From Luteococcus peritonei (lineage in GTDB: Bacteria; Actinomycetota; Actinomycetes; Propionibacteriales; Propionibacteriaceae), in contig NZ_BAAAIX010000027.1 in the NCBI RefSeq assembly GCF_039526385.1, forward strand, positions 69,496 to 133,495: a stretch of 64,000 bases of DNA, given 5' to 3'. Numbering within the stretch: position 1 is the stretch's first letter; every line of letters starts with the position of its first letter. Under the pieces are notes generated by a model. That model was not told the DNA's origin. It was given only the letters and a program-made list of their open reading frames with translations, and made no database searches. Below, in pieces: positions 36,842-46,788 of the stretch. The translations under genes were made by a program, and so were the position numbers.

Positions 36842-37546
36842 TCAGGCCTGGGAGCAGTCGCGCGCGCCGAAGATGGCGGTGCCCACCCGCACACAGGTGG
36901 AGCCGTGCGCGATGGCCAGCTCCAGGTCAGCGGACATGCCCATGCTCAGCTCGTCCCAGGCCGAGCCCAGCGCCTGGGCCTGGCGCAGCCGGTCCTGCAG
37001 CTCGCGCATCCGCTCGAAGCAGGCGGCCACCTGCTGCTCGTGGCCCTTGACCGCGACGGTCATCAGGCCGCGCACGTCGAGCGCGTCGAAGGCGGCCAGC
37101 TCGCGTACCAGGTCGACGGCCTGGTCGGGGGCGACGCCGAACTTCTGCTCCTCGCCGGAGGAGTTGACCTGAACCAGCACCGGCAGTCGCTTGCCCAGCG
37201 GCTGCAGCCGCTTGTCCAGCTCCTTGGCGACGCGCGCCGAGTCCAGGCACTGGAACTCGTCGGCCAGCTCGGCCACCTGGCGGGCCTTGTTGGTCTGCAG
37301 GTGCCCGATGAAGGAGAAACCGATCCTCTCCCCCGGCTCCAGGGCCGCGGACTTGGAGACCAGCTCCTGCACCTTGTTCTCGGCCAGCTGGGTGTACCCG
37401 GCGGCGGCCGCCTCGCGCAGCATCTCCATCGGGTGGGTCTTGCTCACCGGCAGCAGCCGGATCTCGGAGGCCTGGCGACCGTTCGCTGCGGCGGCCGTCT
37501 CGATGCGCTGCTGGATGGTGGTGAGGTTGTCACGGATGGAAGCCAT
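36842..37546 (-). CDS. YggS-family PLP homeostasis protein
   Basis: A 234-residue single-domain PLP-binding TIM barrel (YBL036C/YggS). PLP Lys is K36 in LLPVSKT; other family motifs are ENKVQELVSK, FIGHLQTNKAR, QVNSSGEEQKFG and SMGMSADLELAIAHGST. It buffers pyridoxal phosphate and affects amino acid pools. The ATG at 37546 is used. In many actinobacteria this gene sits with ftsZ; here it is instead next to the VWA/MoxR operon and appears monocistronic. Confidence 0.95.
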   Translation of the reverse strand: MASIRDNLTTIQQRIETAAAANGRQASEIRLLPVSKTHPMEMLREAAAAGYTQLAENKVQELVSKSAALEPGERIGFSFIGHLQTNKARQVAELADEFQCLDSARVAKELDKRLQPLGKRLPVLVQVNSSGEEQKFGVAPDQAVDLVRELAAFDALDVRGLMTVAVKGHEQQVAACFERMRELQDRLRQAQALGSAWDELSMGMSADLELAIAHGSTCVRVGTAIFGARDCSQA

Positions 37547-37640
37547 GCCCACCAGTCAACCATCCTCGGCAGGGTGGTCTGTCCAGCTGCTTGCCCGCGC
37601 CCGGGCACGCCATCAGCTGGCGCTCAGCACCGGTGCTCGC

Positions 37641-38609
37641 TCAGGGCCAGCGGGCGCCCAGCGAGATGACGCCCAGCGCGGCCAGGGCGGCGAAGAGCAA
37701 GGCCAGTCCGGCGTACTTGTCGGTGACCTCGGTGTAGACCTTCTCGTAGCCGATGGAATGGGCGATGGTCTGGTACACCGCCTTCAGCTCGGAGTCGCTG
37801 GCGGCCGCGAACTTCTTGCCCCCGGAGGCCTTCGCCACGGCGCTCAGCTCCGCGTGGTTCACCGGGACCCGCTGGCGCTGCCCACCCTCCATCACGTAGC
37901 CGTCCGCGGTGCCGTAGGCGATCGTGTAGACCGGCACCTCCTGCTTCTTGGACTCCATGGCCGCGTCGACGGAGTTGCGGCCGATGTTGGTGGCGCCGTC
38001 GGAGAGCAGCACGATGGCGGCGGGAGTCTTCTCCTTGGGGTGCTTCGGGTCCGTGGGCACCAGCTTGAGCGCGTCCAGCGAGGAGTAGACGCCCTCACCG
38101 ATCGCGGTCGACGGGGCCACCTCGAGGTTCTGGATGGCACGGTCCACCGCACCCCGGTCGGTGGTGGGCGGGACCACCACCTGGGCAGTGGCGGCGAAGC
38201 TCACCACGGCCACGTTGAAGCGCTCCGGGAGCTGGTGGGTGAACTGCACCGCGGCGTCCTGGGCGGCCCGCAGCCGGTTGGGCTTCACGTCGGTGGCCAC
38301 CATGGAGCGCGAGACGTCGATGGCGATCACCACGGTGGCGCGGTCGCGGGGGACGTCGGTGTAGGCCTTGGGCATGGCCCAGGCCACCACCAGCGAGCAC
38401 AGGCTGAGCAGCGCCAGGGCCACGGCCCCGTGGCGCTTCCAGGCCTTGTCCTTGGGGATCACCAGGTCGAGCCGGGTGCGCTGGCGCGCCCCGGTGGGCC
38501 GCAGCCGGCTGGCCAGCAGCAGGTAGGCCAGGCCGAGCAGGGCCGGCAGCGCCAGCCACCACAGCCGCCCAGGCCGCATGAACTCCAGGGCCATCGGGAT
38601 CATCGGCAT
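37641..38609 (-). CDS. VWA-domain membrane protein (BatA-like), copy 2
   Basis: A 322-residue protein with two N-terminal transmembrane helices (about 16-33 and 62-79), a VWA domain and a C-terminal helix ending ARWP. The MIDAS motif is AIDVSRSM (D98, S100, S102). It shares the ATDVKPNRL...AA stretch with the preceding gene, so the two are tandem paralogues. The start at 38609 overlaps the upstream stop (TGATG). Part of the moxR-DUF58-VWA-VWA operon, a BatA-like set that assembles or chaperones membrane complexes. Confidence 0.9.
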   Translation of the reverse strand: MPMIPMALEFMRPGRLWWLALPALLGLAYLLLASRLRPTGARQRTRLDLVIPKDKAWKRHGAVALALLSLCSLVVAWAMPKAYTDVPRDRATVVIAIDVSRSMVATDVKPNRLRAAQDAAVQFTHQLPERFNVAVVSFAATAQVVVPPTTDRGAVDRAIQNLEVAPSTAIGEGVYSSLDALKLVPTDPKHPKEKTPAAIVLLSDGATNIGRNSVDAAMESKKQEVPVYTIAYGTADGYVMEGGQRQRVPVNHAELSAVAKASGGKKFAAASDSELKAVYQTIAHSIGYEKVYTEVTDKYAGLALLFAALAALGVISLGARWP

Positions 38610-39583
38610 CACGGCCACCTCGCTGCCATCGAGACCGCGCCCAGGGCGGCCACCGTCGCGAAGGCCAGGGCATAGAGCGCGTACTGCGCGGTGCGCTCCT
38701 TGCGGACCTCCTCGTAGCCCACCACGCTGCGCACGTCCTTGTAGACGTCCTTGAGCTTGTCGGCGCTGCCGGCGCTCCAGGCCTGCCCGCCGGTGGCCTG
38801 GGCCACCTGCTTCAGGGTGGCGGCATCCGGGGGCACGCGCTCACGCTTGCCGTCGAGATCGACGTAGCCGGTGGAGGTGCCGTAGCTGATCGTGTAGACC
38901 GGCACCTTGGCGGCCTTCGCCGCCGCGGCGCCCGAAGCAGGGTCGCTGCCCTGGGTGTTCGTGCCGTCGCTGAGCAGCACCACCAGGCCGGGCGCGGGCT
39001 TCTTGTCCTCGCCCAGCGGGGCCTGTTTCACGGCATTGAGCGAGACGGTGATCGCATCGCCGATGGCGGTGCCGTCGGCCAGGTCGATGCCGTCGATGGC
39101 GCGCAGCGTGGCGGCGCGGTCCACGCTGGGCGGCATCCGCACCGAGGGGCTGCCGGAGAGCGAGACGACGGCCACGTTGTAGCTCTCGGGAAGTGAGTTC
39201 ACGAAGTCCTTGGCGGCCTGCTTGGCCGCGTCGAGCCGGTTGGGCTTCACGTCGGTGGCCATCATGGAGCGGCTGGAGTCGATGGCCACCACGATGGTGG
39301 CGCGCTCCCGCGGCACCTTCTCCAGGCCCATCGGGCGGGCCCAGGCGAGGCTGAGCGCCACCAGCGAGCACAGGCTCATCGCCACGGCCACGTGGCGTCG
39401 CCACTGCGACTGGCGCGGCAGCACCGCGCCCAGCACGCCGGTATTGGTGTAGCGGATGCCTGTGCGGCCCTTGAGGCGCAGCAGCACCAGGTAGGCCAGC
39501 ACCAGCAGCGGGAGCAGCAGCAGCGACCACAGCCGCAGCGGCGCCTTGAACTCCGGCAGGGTGAGCAGCGTCACGAGGTTCAC
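38609..39583 (-). CDS. VWA-domain membrane protein (BatA-like), copy 1
   Basis: A 324-residue paralogue with the same architecture: helices at about 18-36 and 65-82, MIDAS AIDSSRSM (D102, S104, S106), and a C-terminal helix ending ARWP. A GTG start at 39583 overlaps the DUF58 stop (GTGA). Together with its partner it would present two VWA domains outside or inside the membrane, one possible adhesive or chaperone surface for the MoxR ATPase. Confidence 0.9.
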   Translation of the reverse strand: MNLVTLLTLPEFKAPLRLWSLLLLPLLVLAYLVLLRLKGRTGIRYTNTGVLGAVLPRQSQWRRHVAVAMSLCSLVALSLAWARPMGLEKVPRERATIVVAIDSSRSMMATDVKPNRLDAAKQAAKDFVNSLPESYNVAVVSLSGSPSVRMPPSVDRAATLRAIDGIDLADGTAIGDAITVSLNAVKQAPLGEDKKPAPGLVVLLSDGTNTQGSDPASGAAAAKAAKVPVYTISYGTSTGYVDLDGKRERVPPDAATLKQVAQATGGQAWSAGSADKLKDVYKDVRSVVGYEEVRKERTAQYALYALAFATVAALGAVSMAARWP

Positions 39584-40650
39584 CGGCTCACCCCCTGCGG
39601 CGGCTGGTGCAGCATCGAGGCGGTACGGCGGTAGGCCAGCACGAAGCGGGCGATGTCCTGCACCCAGTCACGGTCCGTGCGCAGCTGGATGTGGCCCACG
39701 CCGGCACGGCGCATCGCCATCCGGATCCGCTCGCGCTGCGCCGCGGAGGCCTCGTCCATCCGGGCCCGCGCCCCGGCATCCGAGGTGTTCACGTAGCGGG
39801 CGAAGTCGGTCTCCGGATCCTTGATCAGGATCTCGCCGACGTCGGGGAAGCTGATCTCGTGGGAGTCCACCACCTCGACGCAGAGCACCTGGTTGCGCAC
39901 TGCCAGACGACGCAGCGCCCGCTCCCACTCCGGCTCCACGTCGGGGTCCAGCTCGGCGTCGCCGGGGGTGAGGAAGTCGCTGACCACCACGCGCATGCCG
40001 CGGCGGCGCTGGGTGCGCACCATCTGCTCGATACCCCTGGCCAGCGTCATGTCACCCGGTGCATGATCCGGCACGATCGGCTCGGTGAGCATGGTGCGCA
40101 GCAGCCCGTACAGGGCGGTGCGCCCGCTGCTGGCCGGCAGCCGCTTGACCGAGTCCTGGCGCATGACCATGCCGCCGAACCGATCCCCCATCCGCTGGGA
40201 CAGGAAGCCGATGGTGGCGATGGCGGCGATGCCCAGGTCACGCTTGGTGACACCCTCGGTGCCCCAGTTCATCGACGGGGTGACGTCGAGCAGCGCCCAG
40301 ACCTCGAGCTCACGGTCTGCGATGGTGTCGCGCACGTGCGGCACGGTGGTGCGGGCGGTGACCGCCCAGTCCATCCGGCGCACGTCGTCCTGGCCAGGCA
40401 CGTAGGGTCGCGCGTCATTGCTGTCCGAGCCGGGGCCGGGCAGCAGGCCCTGGTGGTCGCCGTGCAGGAAGCCCTCCAGACGACGCACGATGGTGAGCTC
40501 CAGGCGACGCAGGGCCGCCTCGGGGGCCAGCTTGCCGAGCGGCAGGGTGGCTCCGGTGGGCGGCGCGAGCACGCTGCCCGCGGCACCGACGTCGAGGTCG
40601 GTGCGACGGGCCGGGGCCGCGAAGCCGGGCTTGGAGGACGGGAGCGACAT
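39580..40650 (-). CDS. DUF58 family protein
   Basis: A 356-residue cytosolic DUF58 protein with the VWA-like core (WALLDVTPSMNWG, VVSDFLTPGDAEL). The conserved GSDSNDARPYVPGQDDVRRM segment (about 74-93) is the DUF58 hallmark (usually D-R-Y-x-G-D-D-x-R-x-I-D). It lies between moxR (4 bp away) and the VWA genes, the standard order for this chaperone-like operon. Confidence 0.92.
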   Translation of the reverse strand: MSLPSSKPGFAAPARRTDLDVGAAGSVLAPPTGATLPLGKLAPEAALRRLELTIVRRLEGFLHGDHQGLLPGPGSDSNDARPYVPGQDDVRRMDWAVTARTTVPHVRDTIADRELEVWALLDVTPSMNWGTEGVTKRDLGIAAIATIGFLSQRMGDRFGGMVMRQDSVKRLPASSGRTALYGLLRTMLTEPIVPDHAPGDMTLARGIEQMVRTQRRRGMRVVVSDFLTPGDAELDPDVEPEWERALRRLAVRNQVLCVEVVDSHEISFPDVGEILIKDPETDFARYVNTSDAGARARMDEASAAQRERIRMAMRRAGVGHIQLRTDRDWVQDIARFVLAYRRTASMLHQPPQGVSR

Positions 40651-40654
40651 CGGC

Positions 40655-41776
<1,122 letters not shown>

Positions 41777-41957
41777 GGATGTCTCCTGGCTGTGCGAGGC
41801 GGTGCGGACACGTAGCTTTCACACTACCGTGCACGTCGGGCCGGACCCTGCGGACTCACAGGCAGTTCCTCCACCCTGCCCGGGAGCCGCGGGACAGTCG
41901 GGCGACGCACGGCGGTCGGTCAGGTCCCTGCTTGGCCGATGTGGTGAGATTGACCCG

Positions 41958-42947
41958 ATGACCATCGAGCCCCCCGCCCCCTCCTCCGGCGACGCCTCCG
42001 CGGACTTCCCGCCGGCCGCGCCGCTGCTGTCGAGCGATCCGCCGCGGATCGGCGACTTCTGGCTCGATGCCCGCCTGGTGGCCGGTCCTCCGGGCGTCGC
42101 CTACCTGGCCCACGGGCCCGACGGGGACGGCGCCGAGAGCCAGGTCATGCTGGTGGTGCTCACCGAGGGCGCCGCGAGCGATGCCGCGGCCCGACAGCGC
42201 TTCTCGGGCGAGGTCAACAAGCTCCACATCGACACGGTGGTGGCGCGTGGCGGCCAGGGCCAGGACGAGGGTCGGCTGGCGCACCGCTTCCGCAGTGCCG
42301 AGGCCGGGCCCGTCTCCCCCGACGGCGCACCGCTGGCCCCGTGGGTGGCGCTGGCCTACGACGGCAGCGAGGCAGCCGTCGCGGAGGCAGAACGCCTGCT
42401 GCGCAGCGTCGACCTGTCGGCCACCTCCCTGGTGGGCACCCCGGCCGGCCCGGACTACCGGCTGCACTGGCTGGACCGCACCGAGTCCGGACGCTGGCGG
42501 CTGTGGCCCCTGCCGTGGCCCGGGCGGGGTGACCGCGCGGGCTGGATCTCGATCCTGGTCAGCTGGCTGCTGATGATCCTGCTGGCCGCGCTGGCGCTGC
42601 TGGTGGCGGTGCTGCTCTTCCAGAACAAGCCGCCGGCTCCCCCGCCACCGCCGATCCCGACCAGCCCGCCGCCGTCGAACTCCTCGCAGTCGCCGCCGCC
42701 CTCCTCGGGTTCCCCGAGCCAGGGTTCCGGATCGCCCAGCTCGGCCTCGCCCAGCCAGGGGTCGGGCTCCCCGACACCGTCCTCGGCCTCCCCGAGCCAG
42801 GGATCCGGTTCGCCCAGCTCGGCCTCGCCGAGCCCTTCGGGCAGCACCGAGACCAGCCCCTCGGGCAGTCCCCGGATGGAGTCGCCGATGCCCTCGGGCA
42901 CCGCCTCGGGCGCAGCCGGCTCGCCCACGCCGAACAAGAGGCTGTGA
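41958..42947 (+). CDS. Single-pass membrane protein with a degenerate protein-kinase N-lobe and Ser/Pro repeats
   Basis: A 329-residue protein. Residues about 31-88 (IGDFWLDARLVAGPPGVAYL, then AHGPDGDG, later RQRFSGEV) line up with the opening strands of actinobacterial Ser/Thr kinases, but the Gly loop is lost (VAGPPGV instead of GxGxxG), no VAIK lysine is present, and no HRD or DFG follows, so it cannot be an active kinase. A transmembrane helix at about 197-222 is followed by a 105-residue Pro/Ser/Gly tail containing SPSQGSGSPSSASPS repeats, probably extracellular. Divergent from moxR and coupled to the HAD gene downstream (TGATG). Kinase homology is my reading and is moderate. Confidence 0.7.
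   Translation: MTIEPPAPSSGDASADFPPAAPLLSSDPPRIGDFWLDARLVAGPPGVAYLAHGPDGDGAESQVMLVVLTEGAASDAAARQRFSGEVNKLHIDTVVARGGQGQDEGRLAHRFRSAEAGPVSPDGAPLAPWVALAYDGSEAAVAEAERLLRSVDLSATSLVGTPAGPDYRLHWLDRTESGRWRLWPLPWPGRGDRAGWISILVSWLLMILLAALALLVAVLLFQNKPPAPPPPPIPTSPPPSNSSQSPPPSSGSPSQGSGSPSSASPSQGSGSPTPSSASPSQGSGSPSSASPSPSGSTETSPSGSPRMESPMPSGTASGAAGSPTPNKRL
42711..42840 (+). repeat. Tandem-like coding repeats in the Ser/Pro tail
   Basis: Two nearly identical units of about 41 bp (starting TCCCCGAGCCAGGG at 42711 and again at 42789), plus a partial intermediate copy, encode SPSQGSGSPSSA. They differ at two positions (GTTCCGGA versus GATCCGGT). Such repeats are prone to length variation by slippage. Confidence 0.65.
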
Positions 42948-43750
42948 TGCTGCCCTCGCTGATCGCCACCGACCTGGACGGCACCTTCCTGGGGGCCGAC
43001 GGGCGGGCCAGCGAGCGCAATGTCGCCGCCCTGCTGCACGCCCACCGGCTCGGTGTTCCCGTGGTGGTGGCCACCGGACGGCCCGCCCGCTGGCTCGACG
43101 TGCTGGAGCCGCTGCGCGAGGCGCACCCCTATGTTCTGAGCAGCAATGGCGCGGCGGTCTACGACCTGGCCGAGGGCCGGATCGTGGAGAGCTTCCCGGT
43201 GCCGAAGGCCGAGGTGCTGGAGCTGGCGCTGCAGATGCGCGCGCTGTGCCCCGACGTGGTCTTCGGGCTGGAGTTCGGCATCGGCTACGCCCGTGAACCC
43301 GGCTATCCGCTCCGCGGTGACTTCGTGGAGGCCGACGACATCGGCCCGCTCGCCGAGATCGTCGAGCGCCATGACTTCGTCAAGCTGCTGGTGATCTCGC
43401 GCGAGCTGAGCTCCGACGAGCTGGGCGAGCGGCTGGCGCCGGTCTGCGAGGGCCGGCTCACCGCCACCTGGAGCCTGGGCGGGCCGTTGGGCCTGCTGGA
43501 GGTCTCGGCAGCCGGGGTGAGCAAGGCGACCACGCTGCAGCGACTGGCCGACGAGCTGGGGGTGGACCTGGCCGATGCGGTGGCCTTCGGCGACATGCCC
43601 AATGACCTGGACATGCTGCACGCGGTGGGCCACCCCTATGCCATGGCCGACGCCCATGCCCTGCTGCGCAATGCCGGCTTCCCGATCGCCGGCTCGCACG
43701 ACGACTCCGGCGTGGGCCGAGTGGTGGAGCGGCTGCTCGCGGCCGACTGA
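42947..43750 (+). CDS. HAD-superfamily (Cof-type) phosphatase
   Basis: A 267-residue HAD hydrolase of the Cof/IIB type. Motif I is TDLDGTF (D9, D11), motif II VVATGRPARW, and motif IV AFGDMPNDLDML, with the conserved SSNGAAVYD near residue 65. These enzymes dephosphorylate sugar phosphates or nucleotides; substrate not predictable. The start overlaps the upstream stop (TGATG), so it is coupled to the kinase-like membrane protein gene. Confidence 0.92.
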   Translation: MLPSLIATDLDGTFLGADGRASERNVAALLHAHRLGVPVVVATGRPARWLDVLEPLREAHPYVLSSNGAAVYDLAEGRIVESFPVPKAEVLELALQMRALCPDVVFGLEFGIGYAREPGYPLRGDFVEADDIGPLAEIVERHDFVKLLVISRELSSDELGERLAPVCEGRLTATWSLGGPLGLLEVSAAGVSKATTLQRLADELGVDLADAVAFGDMPNDLDMLHAVGHPYAMADAHALLRNAGFPIAGSHDDSGVGRVVERLLAAD

Positions 43751-43779
43751 CCGGCTGGCTCGTCGCTGCCGCAGGCGCC

Positions 43780-44346
43780 TCAGCCGACCCGGCCCAGGTG
43801 CAGCGCTGCGTACATCAGGGCGGCGACGCTCTCGCCGTCGTGGATCTCGCCCTGGCGCACCATGCGCATCACCTCGGGCCAGGCGACGGCCCGCACCTGG
43901 CTGATCCCCTCCGCCTGCTGTTCCTGGCGGGCCAGCTGCTGGTCGGTCGCCGGGCGCAGACCGCGCGCCAGGAAGACGTGCTCGGGCGCGTCGCAGATCC
44001 CGTTCAGGGCGTCCATCCGCCCCACCTCGGTCCAGCTGGTGGCCTCGAATCCGGTCTCCTCCAGCAGCTCGCGACGAGCCGCGAGTTCCGGCCCCTGGCC
44101 GTCGGTGCCGCCGGCCGGGACCTCCAGCGACATCCGGCGCGTGGCGAAACGGTAGAGCTGCACCAGCAGCACCTCGTCGTCATCGGTGAGCGCCACCACG
44201 AAGACCGAGGGACTCTTGACCCGCACCACGCCGTAGATGCCCTGCCCGCCGTCGGGACGCACCACCTGGTCCTCGCGGACGCTGATCCAGGGGTTCTCGT
44301 AGACGGTGCGCGAGCCGAGGGTGGTCCAGCCGTGGGTGCTCTCCAT
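43780..44346 (-). CDS. Nudix hydrolase (ADP-ribose pyrophosphatase-like)
   Basis: A 188-residue Nudix protein resembling ADP-ribose pyrophosphatases. The catalytic part of the Nudix box, RRELLEETGF (91-100), is intact. The first Glu of the consensus (G-x5-E) is missing: PAGGTDGQGPELAARREL has Gly/Gln there and is one residue shorter. The metal-binding Glu residues of REL-EE are kept, so activity is likely. Monocistronic, upstream of the tRNA on the same strand order. Confidence 0.87.
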   Translation of the reverse strand: MESTHGWTTLGSRTVYENPWISVREDQVVRPDGGQGIYGVVRVKSPSVFVVALTDDDEVLLVQLYRFATRRMSLEVPAGGTDGQGPELAARRELLEETGFEATSWTEVGRMDALNGICDAPEHVFLARGLRPATDQQLARQEQQAEGISQVRAVAWPEVMRMVRQGEIHDGESVAALMYAALHLGRVG

Positions 44347-44375
44347 GGCGTCGAGCCTAGCCAGCGGCGGCGGGC

Positions 44376-44452
44376 TGGTGGGGCGTGCGGGGCTCGAACC
44401 CGCGACCCAGGGATTATGAGTCCCCTGCTCTGACCGGCTGAGCTAACGCCCC
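44376..44452 (-). tRNA. tRNA with CAU anticodon (Ile2 or elongator Met)
   Basis: The complement folds into a full cloverleaf of 74 nt plus an encoded CCA: acceptor GGGGCGT/ACGCCCC, D arm GCTC...GAGC, anticodon stem GGGGA/TCCCT around CTCATAA, 5-nt variable loop, T arm GCGGG/CCCGC with TTCGAGC, and discriminator A. The anticodon is CAT. The D arm and anticodon-arm pattern (GAGCAGGGGACTCATAATC) resembles lysidine-modified tRNA-Ile2 more than typical elongator Met, but sequence alone does not settle this. Confidence 0.93.
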
Positions 44453-44558
44453 TCGTCCAGCCTCCGGTGGGTCAGACTATCGGCTGGATCCGCACATCCT
44501 GCCCACATCGGGCCGGTGGGCCTGCCAGACTGGCCGCCAGATCGTCGGAAGGACGCCC

Positions 44559-45428
44559 ATGCGCACCCACAAGGCACTGCTGCCCGCCCTGCTCGCCTGC
44601 CTGGCCTGCGGTTGCGGCCAGTCCGGCGGCACCGAGCAGGCCACACCGCCGCCCGCGCCCGCCTCCACGATCAGCACCCGCCCGGTCGCCAGCACCCCGC
44701 CGCCCTCCAGCGCAGTGCCCTCGCCGAGCGCGACGAGCACCCGGTCGACCTCGCCCACGGCCGAACCGTCGCACAGCGGGACGCTCGCCTCGAGCCGGCC
44801 CGCCTCCCCCAGCAGCTCCAGCACCGCCAGGCCCACCACCCAGCCCTCGGCCCCGGCCTCGTCGACGGGATCGCGGAAGAGCTCGCTCCCCGAGGGCGTG
44901 GTGGTCTCCGCCGGACGCGCGAAGTTCGACCCCACCAAGTGCCGGGTGGAATGGTCCACCTGGGAGGGCAACCGGCGCTTCTACGTCGACGATGACGACG
45001 CCGGCTGCTTCACCAGCCCCTGGTTCGAGGGAACCCATCCGGTGATGCTCTCCTACGGCCACACCACGGCACCGTGGTACGCCTCCCACGTGCACCACGG
45101 CGTGGACATCGACATGCCGAGCGGCACGCCCATCCGCTCGGCGGTCTCCGGCACCGTGCTGCTGCGTCCGGACACGCTGGGTGCCGGCTACGGCGCGAAC
45201 CGCCTGCTGGTCCGGTCCCGGGGTGTTGACCACGTGATCGGCCACCTCGGCCAGGTCCAGGTGCGCGACGGGCAGCACGTCGAGCCGGGCGAGGTGATCG
45301 GCACCTCGGGGATGAGCGGCACCGAGGACATGGACGGCCCGCACCTGCACTTCGAGGTGCGCCCGGCGGGCACGCGCTACAGCTCCGCGGTCGATCCGTG
45401 GCCGGCGCTGCGCGCCGAACGCGCCTGA
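44559..45428 (+). CDS. M23-family peptidase lipoprotein (LytM-like)
   Basis: A 289-residue secreted protein. The signal peptide ends in a lipobox-like LLAC (followed by more Cys: LACGCGQ), so membrane anchoring is likely. A Ser/Thr/Pro linker spans about 25-105. The peptidase domain follows with Zn-binding HHGVDIDM (H-x3-D) and the terminal HLHFEV; the pair HxxxD/HxH is complete. Probably cleaves peptidoglycan cross-links or regulates other hydrolases. Lies just after the tRNA, on the opposite strand. Confidence 0.87.
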   Translation: MRTHKALLPALLACLACGCGQSGGTEQATPPPAPASTISTRPVASTPPPSSAVPSPSATSTRSTSPTAEPSHSGTLASSRPASPSSSSTARPTTQPSAPASSTGSRKSSLPEGVVVSAGRAKFDPTKCRVEWSTWEGNRRFYVDDDDAGCFTSPWFEGTHPVMLSYGHTTAPWYASHVHHGVDIDMPSGTPIRSAVSGTVLLRPDTLGAGYGANRLLVRSRGVDHVIGHLGQVQVRDGQHVEPGEVIGTSGMSGTEDMDGPHLHFEVRPAGTRYSSAVDPWPALRAERA

Positions 45429-45462
45429 CCCGCTCGGTGCCGACCGCCTCGTCGGGGCCGGC

Positions 45463-46749
45463 TCAGACGTAGTCCTCGTAGGCCACCAGGTCCAGTACGC
45501 CGTTGCCGGACAGGCCGAACAGGATGACCTCCCCCGCGCGGGCCTGGCGGGCGTGCGCGATGGCAGCGGCCACCGCATGGGTGGACTCGGGCGCAGGGAT
45601 GATGCCCTCGGTGCGGGCGAACAGGATGCCGGCGGCGAAGGCGTCGTCCTGCTCCACGGCGGTGGCCTCCATCAGGCCCAGGTCCACCGCGTGGGAGACC
45701 ATCGGCGCCATGCCGTGGTAGCGCAGGCCGCCGGAGTGGATGGCCGGCGGCACGAAGTCGGCGCCCAGCGTGTGCATCTTCAGCATCGGGGTGAGCCCGG
45801 CGACGTCGCCGAAGTCGTAGCGGAACTCGCCCTGGGTCAGGGAGGGGCAGGCGGCCGGCTCGCAGGCCACGAAGCGCGTGGTGGTCCCCTCGCGCAGGTT
45901 CTGCCCGATCAGCGGGAAGGTGAGACCGGCCAGGTTGGAGCCACCGCCGGCGCAGGCGAAGACCACGTCGGCCTGCTCCTCGCCGGCCTGACGCAGCTGG
46001 TCCAGTGCCTCCAGGCCGATCACGCTCTGGTGCAGCATGACGTGGTTCAGCACGCTGCCCAGCGCGTAGTGGGTGTCCTCGTTCTGCACGGCCACCTCGA
46101 CGGCCTCGCTGATCGCCATGCCGAGGCTGCCGGTGGTCTCGGGGAAGCGCTCCAGCATCTCACGACCGGCCTGGGTCAGCTCGCTGGGCGAGGGATGGCA
46201 GACCGAGCCGTAGACCTCCATCTGGTAGCGGCGATAGGGCTTGGAGTCGTAGGAGGAGCGCACCTGCCAGACCTCGCAGGTCATGTCGAACAGGGCGCAG
46301 GCCAGGCTCAGCGAGGCACCCCACTGGCCCGCCCCGGTCTCGGTGGTGAGCTTGCGGATGCCCTCCTGGCGGTTGTACCAGGCCTGCGGCACGGCGGTGT
46401 TGGGCTTGTGGGAGCCGGCCGGGCTGACGCCCTCGTACTTGTAGTAGATCCGCGCGTCCGTGCCCAGCTCCTGCTCCAGGCGGGTGGCGCGCACCAGCGG
46501 CGAGGGGCGCCAGCGGGCATAGACCTCGCGCACCGGCTCGGGGATCTCGATCCAGCGCTCGGTGGTCACCTCCTGCTCCACCAGGGCCATCGGAAAGAGC
46601 GGGGCGAGGTCCTCGGGGCCCAGCGGCTCACGGGTGGCCGGGTTGAGGGCAGGTGCCAGCGGCTCGGGGAAGTCGGCCGCCAGGTTGTACCAGTGGGTCG
46701 GGACCTGGCTGGGCACGACGGTGGGCTGCGGGGCGGGCTGGGTGGCCAT
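45463..46749 (-). CDS. TrpB2-type tryptophan synthase beta-like protein
   Basis: A 428-residue PLP enzyme of the TrpB2 subfamily. PLP Lys is K115 (GSHKPNTA), phosphate-binding loop ACAGGGSNLAG, Ser/metal site LFGLSGNG near the end. It stands alone, without trpA. TrpB2 proteins make Trp from indole and serine or act on other amino acid conversions such as O-phosphoserine. The N-terminal 80-residue extension (LAPALNPATREPLGPEDL) is usual for TrpB2 and absent from TrpB1. Confidence 0.92.
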   Translation of the reverse strand: MATQPAPQPTVVPSQVPTHWYNLAADFPEPLAPALNPATREPLGPEDLAPLFPMALVEQEVTTERWIEIPEPVREVYARWRPSPLVRATRLEQELGTDARIYYKYEGVSPAGSHKPNTAVPQAWYNRQEGIRKLTTETGAGQWGASLSLACALFDMTCEVWQVRSSYDSKPYRRYQMEVYGSVCHPSPSELTQAGREMLERFPETTGSLGMAISEAVEVAVQNEDTHYALGSVLNHVMLHQSVIGLEALDQLRQAGEEQADVVFACAGGGSNLAGLTFPLIGQNLREGTTTRFVACEPAACPSLTQGEFRYDFGDVAGLTPMLKMHTLGADFVPPAIHSGGLRYHGMAPMVSHAVDLGLMEATAVEQDDAFAAGILFARTEGIIPAPESTHAVAAAIAHARQARAGEVILFGLSGNGVLDLVAYEDYV

Positions 46750-46788
46750 GGTGACTCCTGTCTGCTGCTGGTGGCAGGAGGCTAGCGC

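Noticed and set aside
37626..37637. 12-bp palindrome AGCACCGGTGCT just after the VWA operon
   Set aside because: Too short and no loop or T run; could occur by chance at this GC content.
42711..42840. Repeats as a possible CRISPR or satellite
   Set aside because: Units are in frame, code for Ser/Pro/Gly and lack unique spacers.
45429..45462. Weak stem between M23 and TrpB2 genes as terminator
   Set aside because: Only 5 continuous pairs; no support beyond position.
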